64,000 nucleotides of DNA from Apis mellifera (Eukaryota; Arthropoda; Insecta; Hymenoptera; Apidae). Shown here in pieces: positions 38,640-52,790 of this stretch. Positions within the stretch are counted from its first letter, which is position 1. Every line of letters starts with the position of its first letter. Location of the stretch: contig NC_037652.1 of NCBI RefSeq assembly GCF_003254395.2, forward strand, positions 459,001 through 523,000. The letters are read 5' to 3'. Below the pieces are notes generated by a model that was given only the letters and a program-made list of their open reading frames with translations, did not search any database and was not told where the DNA came from. The position numbers and the translations under genes were made by a program.

Positions 38640-41096
38640 TATTATTATTATTACTTCAATTATAACTTCAATAAACCAACACTTACAACATCAATCATTA
38701 TTTCAATTACAATTTCAAATATAATTTCAATTTAAACTTCAATTATAACGGACTTCAAATATAACTAACATAAATTATAACTACAATTACAATTTCAATT
38801 ACAACTTCAAACTTAATTTCAAATAGAACTTTAATTCTAACTTCAAATATAACTAAAACTTTAACTTCAAATATAACTAAAATTTTAACTTCAAATATAA
38901 CTAAAATTTGAAATTCAAATAAAACTAAAATTTGAAATACAAATGAAACTAAAACTTGAACAACAAATATAAATAAAATTTGAAATTCAAATATAACTTC
39001 AATTTGAATTTCAATTAGAACTTCAAATATAGCATAAATTTGAAATTCAAATATAACTAAAATTTGAACTTCAAATAAAACTTCAATAACTTAAAACTTC
39101 AAATATAGCTTCAAATTAAGCTTCAATTACAACTTCAATTTGAACATCAAATATAACTTCAATTTTAATTTGAATTATAATTTAAATTACAAAAATTAAT
39201 CAGTTCAATTATAATTTCAATGGTAACTTCAATTTTAACTAAATTCAACTATAACTTCCATTGAACTTCAAATACAAATGAAATATGAAATTCAAATATA
39301 ACTTCAATTTGAATTTCAATTAGAACTTCAAATATAGCTTAAATTTTAACTTCAAATAGAAATTCAATTTTAACTTCAAATATAACTAAAATTTTAACTT
39401 CTAATATAACTAAAATTTTAACTACAAATACAAATGAAATATGAAATTCAAATATAACTTTAATTTGAATTTCAATCAGAACTTCAAATATAGCATAAAT
39501 TTTAACTTCAAATATAACTAAAATTTCAACTTCAAATACAAATGAAATATGAAATTCAAATATAACTTCAATTTGAATTTCAATCAGAACTTCAAATATA
39601 GCAAAAATTTGAAATTCAAATATAACTAAAATTTTAACTTCAAATATAACTAAAATTTTAATTTCAAATATAACTAAAATTTGAAATTCAAATAAAACTA
39701 AAATTTGAAATACAAATGAAACTAAAACTTGAACAACAAATATAAATAAAATTTGAAATTCAAATATAACTTTAATTTGAATTTCAATTAGAACTTCAAA
39801 TAGAGCATAAATTTGAAATTCAAAAATAACTAAAATTTGAACTTCAAATAAAAATTCAATAACTTAAAACTTCAAATATAGCTTCAAATTAAGTTTCAAT
39901 TACAACTTCAATTTGAACATCAAATATAACTTCAATTTTAATTTGAATTATAATTTAAATTATAAAAATTAATCAGTTCAATTATAATTTCAATGGTAAC
40001 TACAATTTTAACTAAATTCAACTATAACTTCCATTTGAACTTCAAATACAAATGAAATATGAAATTCAAATATAACTTCAATTTGAATTTCAATCAGAAC
40101 TTCAAATATAGCTTAAATTTTAACTTCAAATAGAAATTCAATTTTAACTTCAAGTATAACTAAAATTTTAACTACAAATATAACTAAAATTTTAACTACA
40201 AATACAAATGAAATATGAAATTCAAATATAACTTCAATTTGAATTTCAATCAGAACTTCAAATATAGCTTAAATTTTAACTTCAAATAGAAATTCAATTT
40301 TAACTTCAAATATAACTAAAATTTTAACTTCTAATATAACTAAAATTTTAACTACAAATACAAATGAAATATGAAATTCAAATATAACTTTAATTTGAAT
40401 TTTAATCAGAACTTCAAATATAAATTTTAACTTAAAATATAACTACAATTTTAACTTCAAATATAACTAAAATTTTAATTTCAAATATAACTAAAATTTT
40501 AACTTCAAATAGAACTTCAATTTTAACTTCAAATATAACTTCAATTTTAACTTCAAATATAACTAAAATTTTAACTTCAAATATAACTAAAATTTTAACT
40601 TCAAATATAATTGAAATTATAACTACAAATAAAACAAAAATTTTAAAATTTTCAAATATAACTAAAATTTGAATTTCAATTATAACTAAAATTAGAACTT
40701 CGAATATAACTATATATAACTATATAACATATAACTACATTCTTAATTATACTAAATTATAACTTCCATTATATCAAAATTCAATTACAACTTCATTTTG
40801 AACTTCAATCACAACTTCAGTTTGAACTTCAAATTACAACTTCAATTTGAATTTCAATTAGAACTTGAATTACAACTTCGATTATAACTTTAATTACAAT
40901 TTGAAATATAACTTCAATTAGAACTTCAATTACAACTTCAATTACAAATTCAATTATAACTTCAATTATAAATTCAATTATATCTAACTTCAATTATAAC
41001 TAAATTCAAATATAACTTCAATTACAACTTCAATTTTAACTTCAAATATAACTAACTTCAGTTATAACTTCAATTATTATTTCAATGATTACTTCA
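38640..41096. repeat. 2.4-kb minisatellite array with 12-bp base unit and higher-order repeats
   Basis: The whole block is built from variants of a 12-base unit such as AACTTCAAATAT alternating with AACTAAAATTTT. A higher-order segment recurs: the stretch beginning ACTAAAACTTGAAC at 38948 returns at 39721, and a long tract after each copy, including CAGTTCAATTATAATTTCAA, is nearly identical, giving a period of about 773 bp. G is scarce outside TTGAA words, so the two strands differ strongly in composition. All frames carry stops, so it is not protein-coding. It lies in the intron of the Ras-like gene. Confidence 0.9.
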
Positions 41097-41097
41097 C

Positions 41098-41170
41098 TTG
41101 TTGTTGTTGCTGTTGCTGTTGCTGCTGCTGTTGTTATTGTTGTTGTTGCTGCTGCTGCTGTTGTTGTTGT
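41098..41170. repeat. TTG/CTG trinucleotide tract
   Basis: This is a 73-bp run of TTG and CTG triplets, that is CAA/CAG on the strand of the Ras-like gene. It has pure CTG stretches of three and four units and one TTA interruption. It begins directly after the 12-bp satellite. On the minus strand the Q frame is broken by a TAA, and the tract is intronic. Confidence 0.95.
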
Positions 41171-43439
41171 GTTTCAATTATTAGATATTTTTATTTTATA
41201 TTTTGAAACAAACATTTGGAAGAAGAAATTCAAAGAAAGGGAGTCATAGATAACCTATAGATAACTTTCGTAATCAGAAACAAATTTGCACATAAATGAT
41301 ATTTGATGCTATAAAAACGCAGTCAATGAATATGAAATGATATTCGTGATTCCAACATTAATCTACCTAGCAGATTAATTGCAGACAAAAGGTTACACAA
41401 TGATAAAAGATAATCCGTAATGATTGATGACTCCCCGCGAGTCTCTGAAAGGTAGAACGTTGTTAAAACTGCCACCTTCCTGAAACTGTTTCTCACGATG
41501 CGTATCGAATAGTTTAGTAACGAATCTAATCTGGATTTTAAGGAATTTATTTATATATTTATAATAAACAAACTTTAGATATAATATTATAGTTAACTTA
41601 TATCATTAAATTTAAATAAACATAGATTTATATTCAATAAAACTAGGTTTATATATTAAGATTTAAATTTAGTATTACATATAGATTATAGTTTGAATTC
41701 ACAATAAATAAGTATTAATATTATTGATACTTTTCTTAAACAAATTTTAAAATAGTCATTCGGAGATCAAATTCATATATGTCAAGCAATTCTCATTTTT
41801 TTAATAAAATTTTCGTCACAATCTCATAGCTAGAATATTATATTTAATATGAATATAAAATTAATAATTGCTATAATAATTACTATTATTTAAATATATT
41901 TAAATATATACTATTATTTAAATATATGAATTTTTTTATAATCTTATAATATTTTATGAGATAATAATAATAAAAAAAGACAAAATTTCATTAATAAAAA
42001 AACAAAAAATAAAGTAATCATTTCTTGAAATGTTGAACATTGTTATCTTCAGTATTATAATGAATTTAGATTTTTTTTTAATAAATAAATACTAGTATTC
42101 CTTTAATTATTAATCATTTCTCATTAATAAAGAATAATTTCTCAATTTTTGATCAATTTTGATTCTTGAAAAATTAGAAGAAAAGCATGATAAATTGATA
42201 TTTATTAATTTTTTTATGTTATTGAGACAGCTAAAGAAAAATAACATAATAACAAAAATTAAAGATGTTTGACAATTTGAAAAAAAATTGGTAATTTTTA
42301 ATATAAATATTCAATTATTTTCCTAAAATTAAAGATTGTTACTTATTTAAGTTCTTCTCTCGTAATTTTCATGTATAAAAATTTGATCTTTATAAAAACG
42401 TAAAAATAAACAACAATGGAAAGAAAATACTTAATTACACGATACGTTGTATTTATAAAAAATAACTATAAATATTATTATTTAAAATAAAGAAATAAAA
42501 ATCTTTTGTTATTATGACGTATTAGTTATTGTGTCAAATGAATTAAAAAGCAGTTGATTTCTATTTTTCTACCTATTATCTGTCAACTCAGAATTTATTT
42601 TTTATTTTTTATATTGACCTAAATAATAATGATTAAGAAATTCTCTCGATATCATTTTTATTAGAATGAAAACAATAGAAAACGAGATTTAAAAAATAAG
42701 AAATTATGTATAAAGATAAGTGTACGTAATGATCATAATTGATAAATTTTAAAATTCTTTGTTAATAAATTTCCTTCATAAAATATTTTCTAAAAATATT
42801 TTTAATAATTAAAGAAAAAACTTGAAACTTTAAATAAATTTGAAAAATTTTAAAAATAAAAATTTTTATATTAAAAACTGAAAATTTCTCAATTTTATCT
42901 AATCAGAAAATAATTTAAATTGTAATAGATTAGATTAGATGATTATATATATTATTTAATAAATAACAAATTTTTTCATTATCTTCTTATCTTAATTTAA
43001 AAATTTTTTATTTTTTTCAATTATTAGTTTCTCAAATTTTTTTAAATTCTTTAATTTCTTGTTAAAAGATAATAATTTTTATTAAAAAAATTTTCGAAAA
43101 TATTTTGTAAAGTATCTAAGGATTTAAAAAAATCTGAAGGATTTAAAAAAATAAGAGATTTAAAATTAAAAAAAATTGAAAATTTTTCAGTTAAAATTAT
43201 AATATAACATATAAGAAAATAAGAAAAATTGTATATCAAATTAAAAAATATTTAATAAATTTTTAAATTGTCCATTAATAAACTTCTTTGTATAAAATAT
43301 AATTATATAAATTTTTTTATATAAATTAAAGAAAACAAATTTGCGAATTTTAAAAAACTGGAAGAATTTAAAAAATAAGAAATTTGAAATGAAAGAAATT
43401 TAAGAATTTTCCAATTAAAATCAGAAAGTAACCTAGATA
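41171..43439. other. AT-rich intronic DNA with a GC-richer patch at 41215-41540
   Basis: The patch just after the trinucleotide tract (CTCCCCGCGAGTCTCTGAAA, CTCACGATGCGTATCG) has no open frame. The remainder is featureless. Confidence 0.5.
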
Positions 43440-43790
43440 ATACTGAAAAAAAAATACAGAAGGATCAGAATGACGGTATCATTATGGCTGTTAGATCATC
43501 TATCGGATTCTAGCTGAGTATGCAGAGAAGTTAGTAAATGAATACAAGAACACGAGCGACGAATAAAAAAGTGGAAAACGTGTCTTCGCTAACGACGATC
43601 CGCATTCCTATGGGGATTGCCCAGGAAATTCCTGTTCCAGGGCTGCAGCCTATAAGGGATATCGATATCCGGTTCACCTACGTGTCACTGTCTTTTCTAA
43701 CCAAGGATAAGCAAAAGCATTCATTCGTGTCAAATTCTATTTCATAAGAAATTACATCTTTGTTGTTTATCGTAATGGAAACTAGATGAT
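43440..43790. other. GC-richer intronic patch with a cluster of palindromes
   Basis: Within 48 bp lie AGGAAATTCCT (43623-43633), GGCTGCAGCC (43641-43650) and GGATATCGATATCC (43657-43670), all self-complementary. The plus frame from 43538 (69 codons, ATG start) is not recognised. The palindromes suggest a regulatory site rather than a gene, but this is an inference. Confidence 0.4.
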
Positions 43791-44574
43791 TTTAATTCTT
43801 TACATATAGAGAGAATTTTTTTTATTTAGATATGAAATTATAAAATGGGAGAAAATTATAAATTTATAGATAATATAAAGTTTTTATATTTTTTTATATA
43901 AGTATCATCAACGATTAACAAATGATATAAGAATAATAAAAATTATTTTGATGTTTTTATTGAACTATTAATAAAAAAAAAAAATGCAATTTATTTTTTT
44001 TTATCTTAGTATTTATAATTATTTTTTATCTTATACGAAAACATTATCTATTTCGATATAAAATAATAATAAAAGACAATAAAATTAAAAGTATAAATAT
44101 ATTTATATATAAAAAATATAATAAAATATAATATAATGAATATAATGAATTAATTTAAATTGATAAGAAAATGATATTTTGTTCAATATTCAAATTTGTA
44201 TGAAAATTATTAATGTTTTAATTGAAGAAATATACAATGGCTCACAAAAATATTTCAACATTTATTATTAAATTTTTAATAATAAAATGTGTTACATTTG
44301 GATTATCAAGATAATGTTACAATTACAATAAGATAAAAATACTATGAGAAAGAATATGTATATAAAATTTGAAAATAAATTGTATAATTTGTAGAATTGA
44401 ATATTTATAGTAATATCATAATTAATAATATAGTAAAATTAAAAATTAAAAAATTAATATGCTCAAAAAAAAGAATAAAAAATAAAAATTTCAAAGTTTT
44501 TATACCATCTCAAAAATTAATTTTACAAAAATTATTCCTTATATTTAATATAACATAGTAATAATAATTAAATA

Positions 44575-44695
44575 ATAATAATAATATAAAAGTATAATAT
44601 AATAATAATAATATAATAGTATATAATATAATAGTATAATATAATAGTAATAATATAATAGTATATATAATAGTATAATAATAATAATAATTAAA
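44575..44695. repeat. ATAATA / ATATAATAGT low-complexity tract
   Basis: ATAATA and TATAATAGTA words alternate over about 120 bp. The minus-strand ORF across it is all I/L/Y and is a composition artefact. Confidence 0.9.
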
Positions 44696-44764
44696 TATGA
44701 AAAATTAAAATTAAATTTTCCATTATTTTTTATTATTGACTTTAATTTCTTCATTCTCATCGCA

Positions 44765-45260
44765 TCACTTAACCATCAAAATTTCTCCTAATACTTTATA
44801 ATATAATCGTTTTGGAAATGTATGATTCCCAATACGAGATTCTCATCGCGTGATTTTCCATTCAAGAGCAATTAAACATCGTTCAACAGTCTATCAATCA
44901 GAAACGATGGATTTTTAAGGGAACTATCTGTTACTAAAAATGGAAGGTTATCGGAAGGTATATACGATAAAGACTACTGTTTGCCAGCTTTCTCTTCATT
45001 CGACACAAAACACGCGAACCGTGTGATTCACTCTTGAGTAATCTTCAGACTGTTCAAAAGATGCGAAAATATAGTGAGATTTGCATATGAAGCGAGCTCG
45101 AAAGGAGTCTGGGACTGTTCAAAAAGTTTCTACTATGCGTAGTATTCATTCGGTACATTCGAATGACGAATGAGCCGAGACAAAATGCAATTGAATTTCC
45201 CTCCTTTGTGCGAATCTTGTATGCCATGAAAGCGAAATCTTTATATCTTTCCATCATCAA
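44765..45260. other. GC-richer intronic patch
   Basis: It contains nested inverted words at 45147-45172: TCATTCG, then CATTCGAATG, then CGAATGA. It also has a TACTA-TGCG-TAGTA hairpin near 45131-45144. A 68-codon minus frame is not recognised. Confidence 0.4.
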
Positions 45261-48094
45261 TTTTTAATTGATTTCAAGTTAAGAAATCTTTTCAAGAGAT
45301 TGAAAATTATGATTTTGATAAGCTTGTTAAAAGCTGCACTCATTTGCCACGTATGATACAATCTTTAAGATTTTTGCAACTCGTTACTCCATTCAATGAT
45401 TGAAAACGTTTATCAAATGAAAAATATATCTTGGATAGAAAAATATTTTCTAAAACTTTAGATTCCAATTTTTTTTTTTTATGGAGAAAAAATTTGAAAG
45501 ATTGAAAAGAAAATTTCTGATCTCTTCTGAAATTTATTAAAATAAATTAAAATAGAATTCTATATTATGTTATTATTATTGTTTTTATTATTTGTATAAG
45601 TTTATATTAAAATTAATATATTTTATAATTTTATTAAAATTATTTCTTTGGATTTTTTATATTTATATAAAAGTTTATTTATATTTTTTTATATTAGATT
45701 ATTTTTATAGATATATAGAATATCTAGATATCTTATATTTATATATTAAATAAATAAACTATTTAATACAATATAATAAAGTATAATATGATAAAACACA
45801 TACATAAATAGTAGCATATAAATATATCATAAATAATAATAAATTATCATAATTCAATATTTTTCTTCGAAATAAATTAAATATAATAATCTCCATCATA
45901 AAAATAAAAATGAGAAACAAACTTAACCAATACATAATCTTTTTCAATAATTACATGAATTTTCCATTTATTATATAGCTCTCTTTATCCAATCGAAATC
46001 TATTGCTATTAATTATCAATATTGCTGTTATTATCCAGAAGCTGGATTTGACAAGGTTAATAAATGGCTGTTCATAGATCAATTTTTATTATAAATGTTC
46101 AAGATATAAAAAAAAAATAGCAACTGGTTCGATTTCCTAGCTTTCTCCCATTCGACTCATGCAACGTTAGATGATGCATTTTAGTTAAGCCTTAAACAGG
46201 GATTATGTAAAATGCATAATTAAAATTAAATCCATTTTTATATCATTTTTTATTTATCGTAGCATGGAGAAGAAAATATCATTTCAACAAAATGTTAATT
46301 TTAATTATCTGAATTGGAATTGAATCTTAAAATTAAGTATTATTGAAATTAACGATATCAGATCAAAAATGAAATTTGTAAAAAAAATTGATAAGAAGAT
46401 TGGTAAAAGGAAAATAAGATAATTTTTCAGACATTTAATTCTTTATAATTCACGTAAAAATTATAATGATATTATAAATTGTACTAATATTATTTGATTT
46501 TATTTTAATATTTTTGGATCATTTAAAGTAGAGATATCTATTTTCTTATTTTTGTTATTACTTAGCATAGCACTATATAAAATAATTATATTTATATCAT
46601 CTATTAATATTATTAATTCATTTAAATATAATAACTTTAAATATATATTGTTATTTATACGATAAATTTATTATAGAAAATGATTTTCTATATTCATAAA
46701 ATATTTTATTTTTATTTGAGCTTGGAAATTAAACAATTGTTTCAATCATAAATAGACACATAAAACAAGACAATTTAGTTTTCATTTGTATTATGTAGAT
46801 CTAAGAAAAGTTAAATACAATTATTTTTGAAAAAAATATTTGCTATTTTCTTGAAATAATTACTTCCATTCTGTAAATTTTATAATATAAAATTTAACAA
46901 AAATAAAAATATTTGAAGCATTATATATTTTTTTTAAATAAGAAAATTTTCTGTAATCCACTATTTATTATAACTATCTAATCTAATATATTTTTTAATA
47001 TATTTTTTTTATCTTAATATAATAATATATGAATTATTAATAATATAATAATATATGAATTATTCTACTTATATTTGTTAATAATATTGTTATTATTAAC
47101 TTGGTAACGAAATAAAATAAATTTATATTAAAATCATATTATGTTAAAAATATAATATTTCTTTATAACATAAACAGTTAATTAATTTCATATTTTATTA
47201 TTATTCTTATATTTATTTAACTTAAAATGAATTACTAAGAATCTGGTAAAGAATGGAAATTTATATGTAGCTATTATTAATTCTTTGTATTAATAATTCT
47301 TATTCTTTTTCTCATTAATTAAATTTTATAAATTTTGTTTAATATTATATGCTTATATAATACAGAAGCAAAATAATGTGGAACATAATAATAATAGAAT
47401 TAAGAATTACTGATGCATATTTAAATTCCAAATTGAGTTCTTTTAATAAAATCTTCTATTTAAAAATAATCTTAAACTTAATAATCTCATATTAAATAGA
47501 ATACAATTATATTCTGTATTTAATGTTCTTTTTATTATAATTATTACTAAATATATATGTAAGTAAAATAAATAGAAAAAAAATTAAATAACTATAAATT
47601 TAAAAGAATTATATTTTTAGAATATTTTGTATATACTATATAGTAATTATATGCAAATCTCATAATTTTCTATTTTTCTTTTTTATTCAGATTTGATTCA
47701 GATTCTTTTATTTAAATCAAAAGAAAAATAATTAACACTTAAATTCTTTTACATCCTAAATTAAAAAATGAATATATAATAAATAATAAAGCGAAAAAAT
47801 TATATATACTATACCTCTCGTTGTTATGAAGATTAATTAAAAATATCTATGATAATAATTTGATCATCAGTATTTAAATTCAAGTTTTTAGCTATAAACA
47901 AAGAATCTAAATTTCCACTTATGTTTATAATGATTATTATTCGAACTTTCATGATATTTCATGCTTATTTAATAAATATAATACGTCTAAAAATATTTCA
48001 AATACAACGTTAAACTTTATATCTTAGAGGAATGCAAGCAAAATTAGTAAAGAAAATGCAAGAAATTTTACAAAAACCTCTTTCTTACAAAAAT
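45261..48094. other. AT-rich intronic DNA
   Basis: No recognisable feature. ORFs in the span are F/I/L/Y low-complexity frames. Confidence 0.6.
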
Positions 48095-48680
48095 AATCTT
48101 AATCAAAGATGCAGCAACAAAAAGAGTCGACAGCCATTCAACTACTCGGAGATCTCGACCCACAAGTGAAGAATCCGGGGTCTAAATCGGTCCGCTAGAC
48201 CACTGATTGGAACATGTCTAACTCGCTCGTCCAAGTCGGCCAACCGATCGTTGGACGATTTGCGCGCGTAAACAGATCGATGTCCGGGCGAAGATCGCGT
48301 GAACAGTTTCTAGATGAGCGAGCAATCGCGACCACTACCGGGTGTCGTGCTCGAAATGGTCTCTGATGTCGGAGAGTGCGGTCGGTGTGGCGCCTCGTTT
48401 CGCATTTCACGCCACCAGGCACGAATCCAAGTCACTGTGGATAGACAATGCGTGTGTGTGGATCACGTGAGAGGAGATATGATGAGAGAGCAGGTGATAG
48501 GAAAAAAAAAACAAGGACAGTAGACTGTGAATTGCATGGCGCACGCGAAATCTTGTTTCGTCTAGGAAACGTTTCGCGAAGATCCTGTTACCGGACACAC
48601 GCGAGAAGTATACGCGCGAGAGCACGTCTACATGCGTGCAATAAAGTTAATATATATATATATATATATATCGGGAAAGT
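48095..48680. other. GC- and CpG-rich intronic island with two hairpins
   Basis: Together with 35505-36130 this is the most GC-rich noncoding patch. GGTCTA at 48179-48184 pairs with TAGACC at 48196-48201. TCGTCCAA at 48227-48234 pairs with TTGGACGA at 48251-48258. ORFs overlap on both strands, including a plus frame with ATG at 48314 (MSEQSRPLPGVVLEM), which is typical of shadow frames in CpG-rich DNA; none shows a known domain. It ends in a TA run at about 48649-48671. It may be an internal promoter or enhancer of the Ras-like gene. Confidence 0.45.
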
Positions 48681-49517
48681 AAACTGTTAGATTAATAGGC
48701 CGAACATCGAAGAAAGTTGTGATATTATGGCATGAATTTTATATGATTGAAAAGGAAAAGAGAAGAATTAGATGGTGATAAGATGTGGTGAAGAATAATA
48801 TATGCAAGCCATAGATAAATATTTAAATAGATAAAATAGTCAAATGCAAAAGTTTCTAAAAATATTTTTACTTTTGTTAAAATATCAAAAGCAATTGTTA
48901 TTTTTTCTGAAGAAATTTGTAGAATATCATAGAATAATATAGTAAGGAATATATCTGTTTAGCAGATATCGATAGATATTCTATGTAAATAATGTATTGA
49001 ATGTAAATAAATAAAATAGTTAAATATAAAAGTTTTCGAAAAATTTTTCATTAAAAACCAAAAACAATTGTTATTTAGATTAATTTAAATAAAGAATATC
49101 ATTGAAAAAATCGCTGTTCATATAATATTTTTATCAATATTCAAAATTTTTTATATTATTTATATATTTTTGATTTATTTCGATAATTTTATAATATTAA
49201 ATTTATATATATAATGTTTTTCTTTAAAATCTTAAGTATGGAATATTGGAATATGAAATATGGAAAATTGATAAGTGATAATGATTAACGGTTAAAATTA
49301 AATATGGTTTGAGAAAGAGATAAAAAATTTAATTTTAAATAAAAATAATAAAAAATTAATGGATTAATAGAGATTTAATTTATTATTTTGTATAAATAAT
49401 TTAATATTTCAAGTGTTTCATAGTGAAATGAATTTTTTGTTATATATAAATTTCGTATTTATTATATTATATATTTTTTTGATATGTTAAATAAAATAAT
49501 ATAAAGGAATTTTCATG

Positions 49518-49521
<4 letters not shown>

Positions 49522-49571
<50 letters not shown>
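49522..49571. repeat. (AT)n microsatellite
   Basis: An AT dinucleotide run of about 50 bp in AT-rich intronic DNA. Confidence 0.97.
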
Positions 49572-49575
<4 letters not shown>

Positions 49576-52500
49576 TATTATAATATGACTAAAATATATA
49601 TATTATAAATGATATATGTATAAGAAATTCTGATAAATTTTTGATAAATTATATATTTCAAAAAAATAATGTATATTAGTTTTATATATATCATTATATT
49701 AATATTTGCATATAAAAAATTAGATTATTATTTATATATCATAAAAATATAAAATTGTTCTTTAATATAAATAAAAAAAAAGATCAATGTGATAGTCATT
49801 TCTTAAAAACTTCTGACTATAATTTGTCACCTGAATTGCAAACTAGGATTCTTGAGCATCTATATCGTTAAGTATTTCATTTCAATATCTATGGATGACA
49901 GGAACAAAAAGCATCAAATTAACCCTTTATAGTACTCTTCATTATATTTCGATTTCTTTAAGAGTATTCCATTTCATCCCATAAAAAATGAAATAAAAAT
50001 TTATTTGAATGAATTTTGCTTGTTTGTAAAAATTTTTATTTTTAAAAAAACTCTTTTAGCAATTAACTTAAAAATCTACACTATATTAAACAATAGAAAT
50101 ATTATCTTTTTTTCAAAATTTTTGAATTTTAATCATTCAAAAGATTTTCAAATAAATATAGAAATATAGAAATCAAAGCATTGTACAATGAAAATTAAAA
50201 ATTTCTGTAATTTTTATTAATTTTGCTTTTCAAATTTAGTAAAAAAAAATTAAAATATTCGCACAATTATCATTCTACATTATGAACTAGAAGTATCGAA
50301 TACTTGATTAGTAGATATATTATTATAGAATGTATGTACTATTATACAATAGAAACCATTAGATATTTCGAGTAATATTGTTTGTGATCAATGAATTCAA
50401 AAGAAAAATCAATTCGAGACTTTCACTAACGGATAAATGTTCCAATTATTTATATCTCTATCTAATATAAATATCTAATATAATTCAATAGAAATAAATC
50501 TCAATTTTTATCATAATGTAATAATAATAAACAATTAATAGAAATAGATAATTAATTATCATAAATATTTTATGAAGTTGAATCAAAAAATTATTTAATT
50601 ATAAAAATTTAATTTATAAAAATAGTTAATTACAAAGGAAATTATTATAGAATGATTAATAATAAAAAAATAGATTACGTTAAATTTCTGAAAATAATCT
50701 CGAATAATTTTAAACTTAATACAGTTTAAATAATAAAATAAAAAAATTAAAAAAAAATATTCATTTAAATTCCTTTTTTTATTATTGAAAATTAAAAAAT
50801 ATTTTCATTTTTAATATATACTTAAATTATATTAATCTAATTGATTCAATATGACTAAATATATGCAATTATATATCACATGTTAATATACATATAAAAT
50901 ATAGAACTATTAAATATAAATATTAATAATTAATATAGCACCATTAATATAAATATTTAAAAATCTATTTGAATATTTTAAAATTCAATTAATATAAAAT
51001 TCAATTTAAAATTAATTAAATTGTTTGAAAATAGACTGAAATAGAAATTAAACATAAATTAAATAACATCAAAAAGTGATAGTACAATTAATTAAACTAA
51101 TTTTTAATAAATATGGTAAACGATACAATCATTGTTTATACCAGTTATTGAAAAATCAATAAATGTTTTAAAATAAAATATAAATCCATTTTTATCCATA
51201 TTTATCCATATAAATTATTTTAATAGTTTCTTTTTAAATTATGAAAAATATCGTTGAAAATATTATTATATGAAATAATTCATTTTATAAAAATAAAAAA
51301 TTAATTAAATAATTACATTACTTACACTATATTATGACATATATATAAAATATTATGAATGTAAAGTATCCTATTTCTATCGAAATTCATATCATTCGAT
51401 AAATATGACAATTTTTTCCTATGTTTTTATTAATATAATATAATATATCTTTTATATCTATAATATATCATTTTTTGTCTTAAAAAAGAGAAAAATAATG
51501 AAAAAAATGTAGAAAAATAAAAATTAATTAATTCTTCACAAATCATAACGCAAAGAAAAAATTATTCAAAAATTTTCAAATTATCATTAATAATCTGTAA
51601 TAGTCATTAAATACTTCATTTGACATTTTTTCACAATTTTAATTACATATAATACAAACGACAAGCGTGAAATTAATGAGTATTCGAATTCAAAGCAAAT
51701 AGTAAACGACCAATGATAATGCGATACTTTCGTTAGTGTGGATAAAAACCAACAATCAAACCAAGAAGAAGACAAGAAAAAGTGTGTCAACGATTCGGAA
51801 CGACGAGCCGCACACGAGAAATGTCAATTCAGTACATTGTCTACTGTATTTAGTACTATATTTAGTATTTATGTACTGTATGTTTAACAATTTCTTAATG
51901 AAATTCAAGCTCAAATTGCATATCGACAATTCGATTAATTGAAGGGATAATTTTGATCGATTCTATCACGAGAGATTGATGCTTTGAAAAATTTAAATGA
52001 TCATATACTTTAGACTTAAGAACAGCGTTTTATGTAGATATCGATGAAATCATTATTTGTTAATAAAATTTGTTATATATATAGATTTATATAATTACAA
52101 ATATTATTTATAGATATATTGAAACTGAATATATGGATTCATAAATTTATACAAATATTATAAATATATTCATAATATTATATATACATAATGAATAATT
52201 ACTATAATATAATATAATATATATTATATAATATAATATATACTATACTATAATATAATATAAAAATCTATAATATAAATAAAAAAATCTATAATATAAT
52301 CTATAATATAAAAATATATATAATTAGATTCATTTAGATTTAATTGTATATTATATACATAGAATTTCAATATATTTATAGAATAATTATTAATTTAACA
52401 GATAAAAGATAAAACAAATGATAGATAAGACAAATGATAAAATTTATTTATTTACTAAGTTATAAATTTAAATTTGTATTAAATCCAGATGAAAATAAAA

Positions 52501-52611
52501 TAAGGTAATATGACAAAAATAGAATAGAAATAATGATAAGATTTTCTCTGAAATAATAAAATTTAATTATTAATTATTAATATTCATTTTAATTATATAA
52601 AATTTGCATTA

Positions 52612-52790
52612 ATATAATATAATATAATAAAATATAATATAATATAAATATAATATAATATAATATAATATAATTATAATATAATATAATATAATATAAT
52701 ATAATATAATATAATATAATATAATGTAATATAATATAAATATAATATTATTATAATATAATATAATATGATATAATATAACAATATAAT
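52612..52790. repeat. (TATAA)n pentanucleotide tract
   Basis: About 180 bp of TATAA/ATAAT units with single-base interruptions (TATAAATATAA, TAATGTAATA). A shorter patch of the same kind lies at 52205-52320. Confidence 0.93.

Noticed and set aside
41098..41170. CAA/CAG tract as a polyglutamine-coding exon
   Set aside because: The Q frame on the minus strand is broken by TAA, there are no flanking open frames, and it sits between satellite and AT-rich intron.
43538..43747. 69-codon plus ORF
   Set aside because: It has an ATG, but no recognisable motif, no splice signals, and it covers the palindrome cluster; treated as a chance frame.
48195..48690. Four overlapping ORFs on both strands in the CpG-rich island
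   Set aside because: Overlapping frames on both strands are expected where stop codons are depleted by GC content; none shows a known motif.
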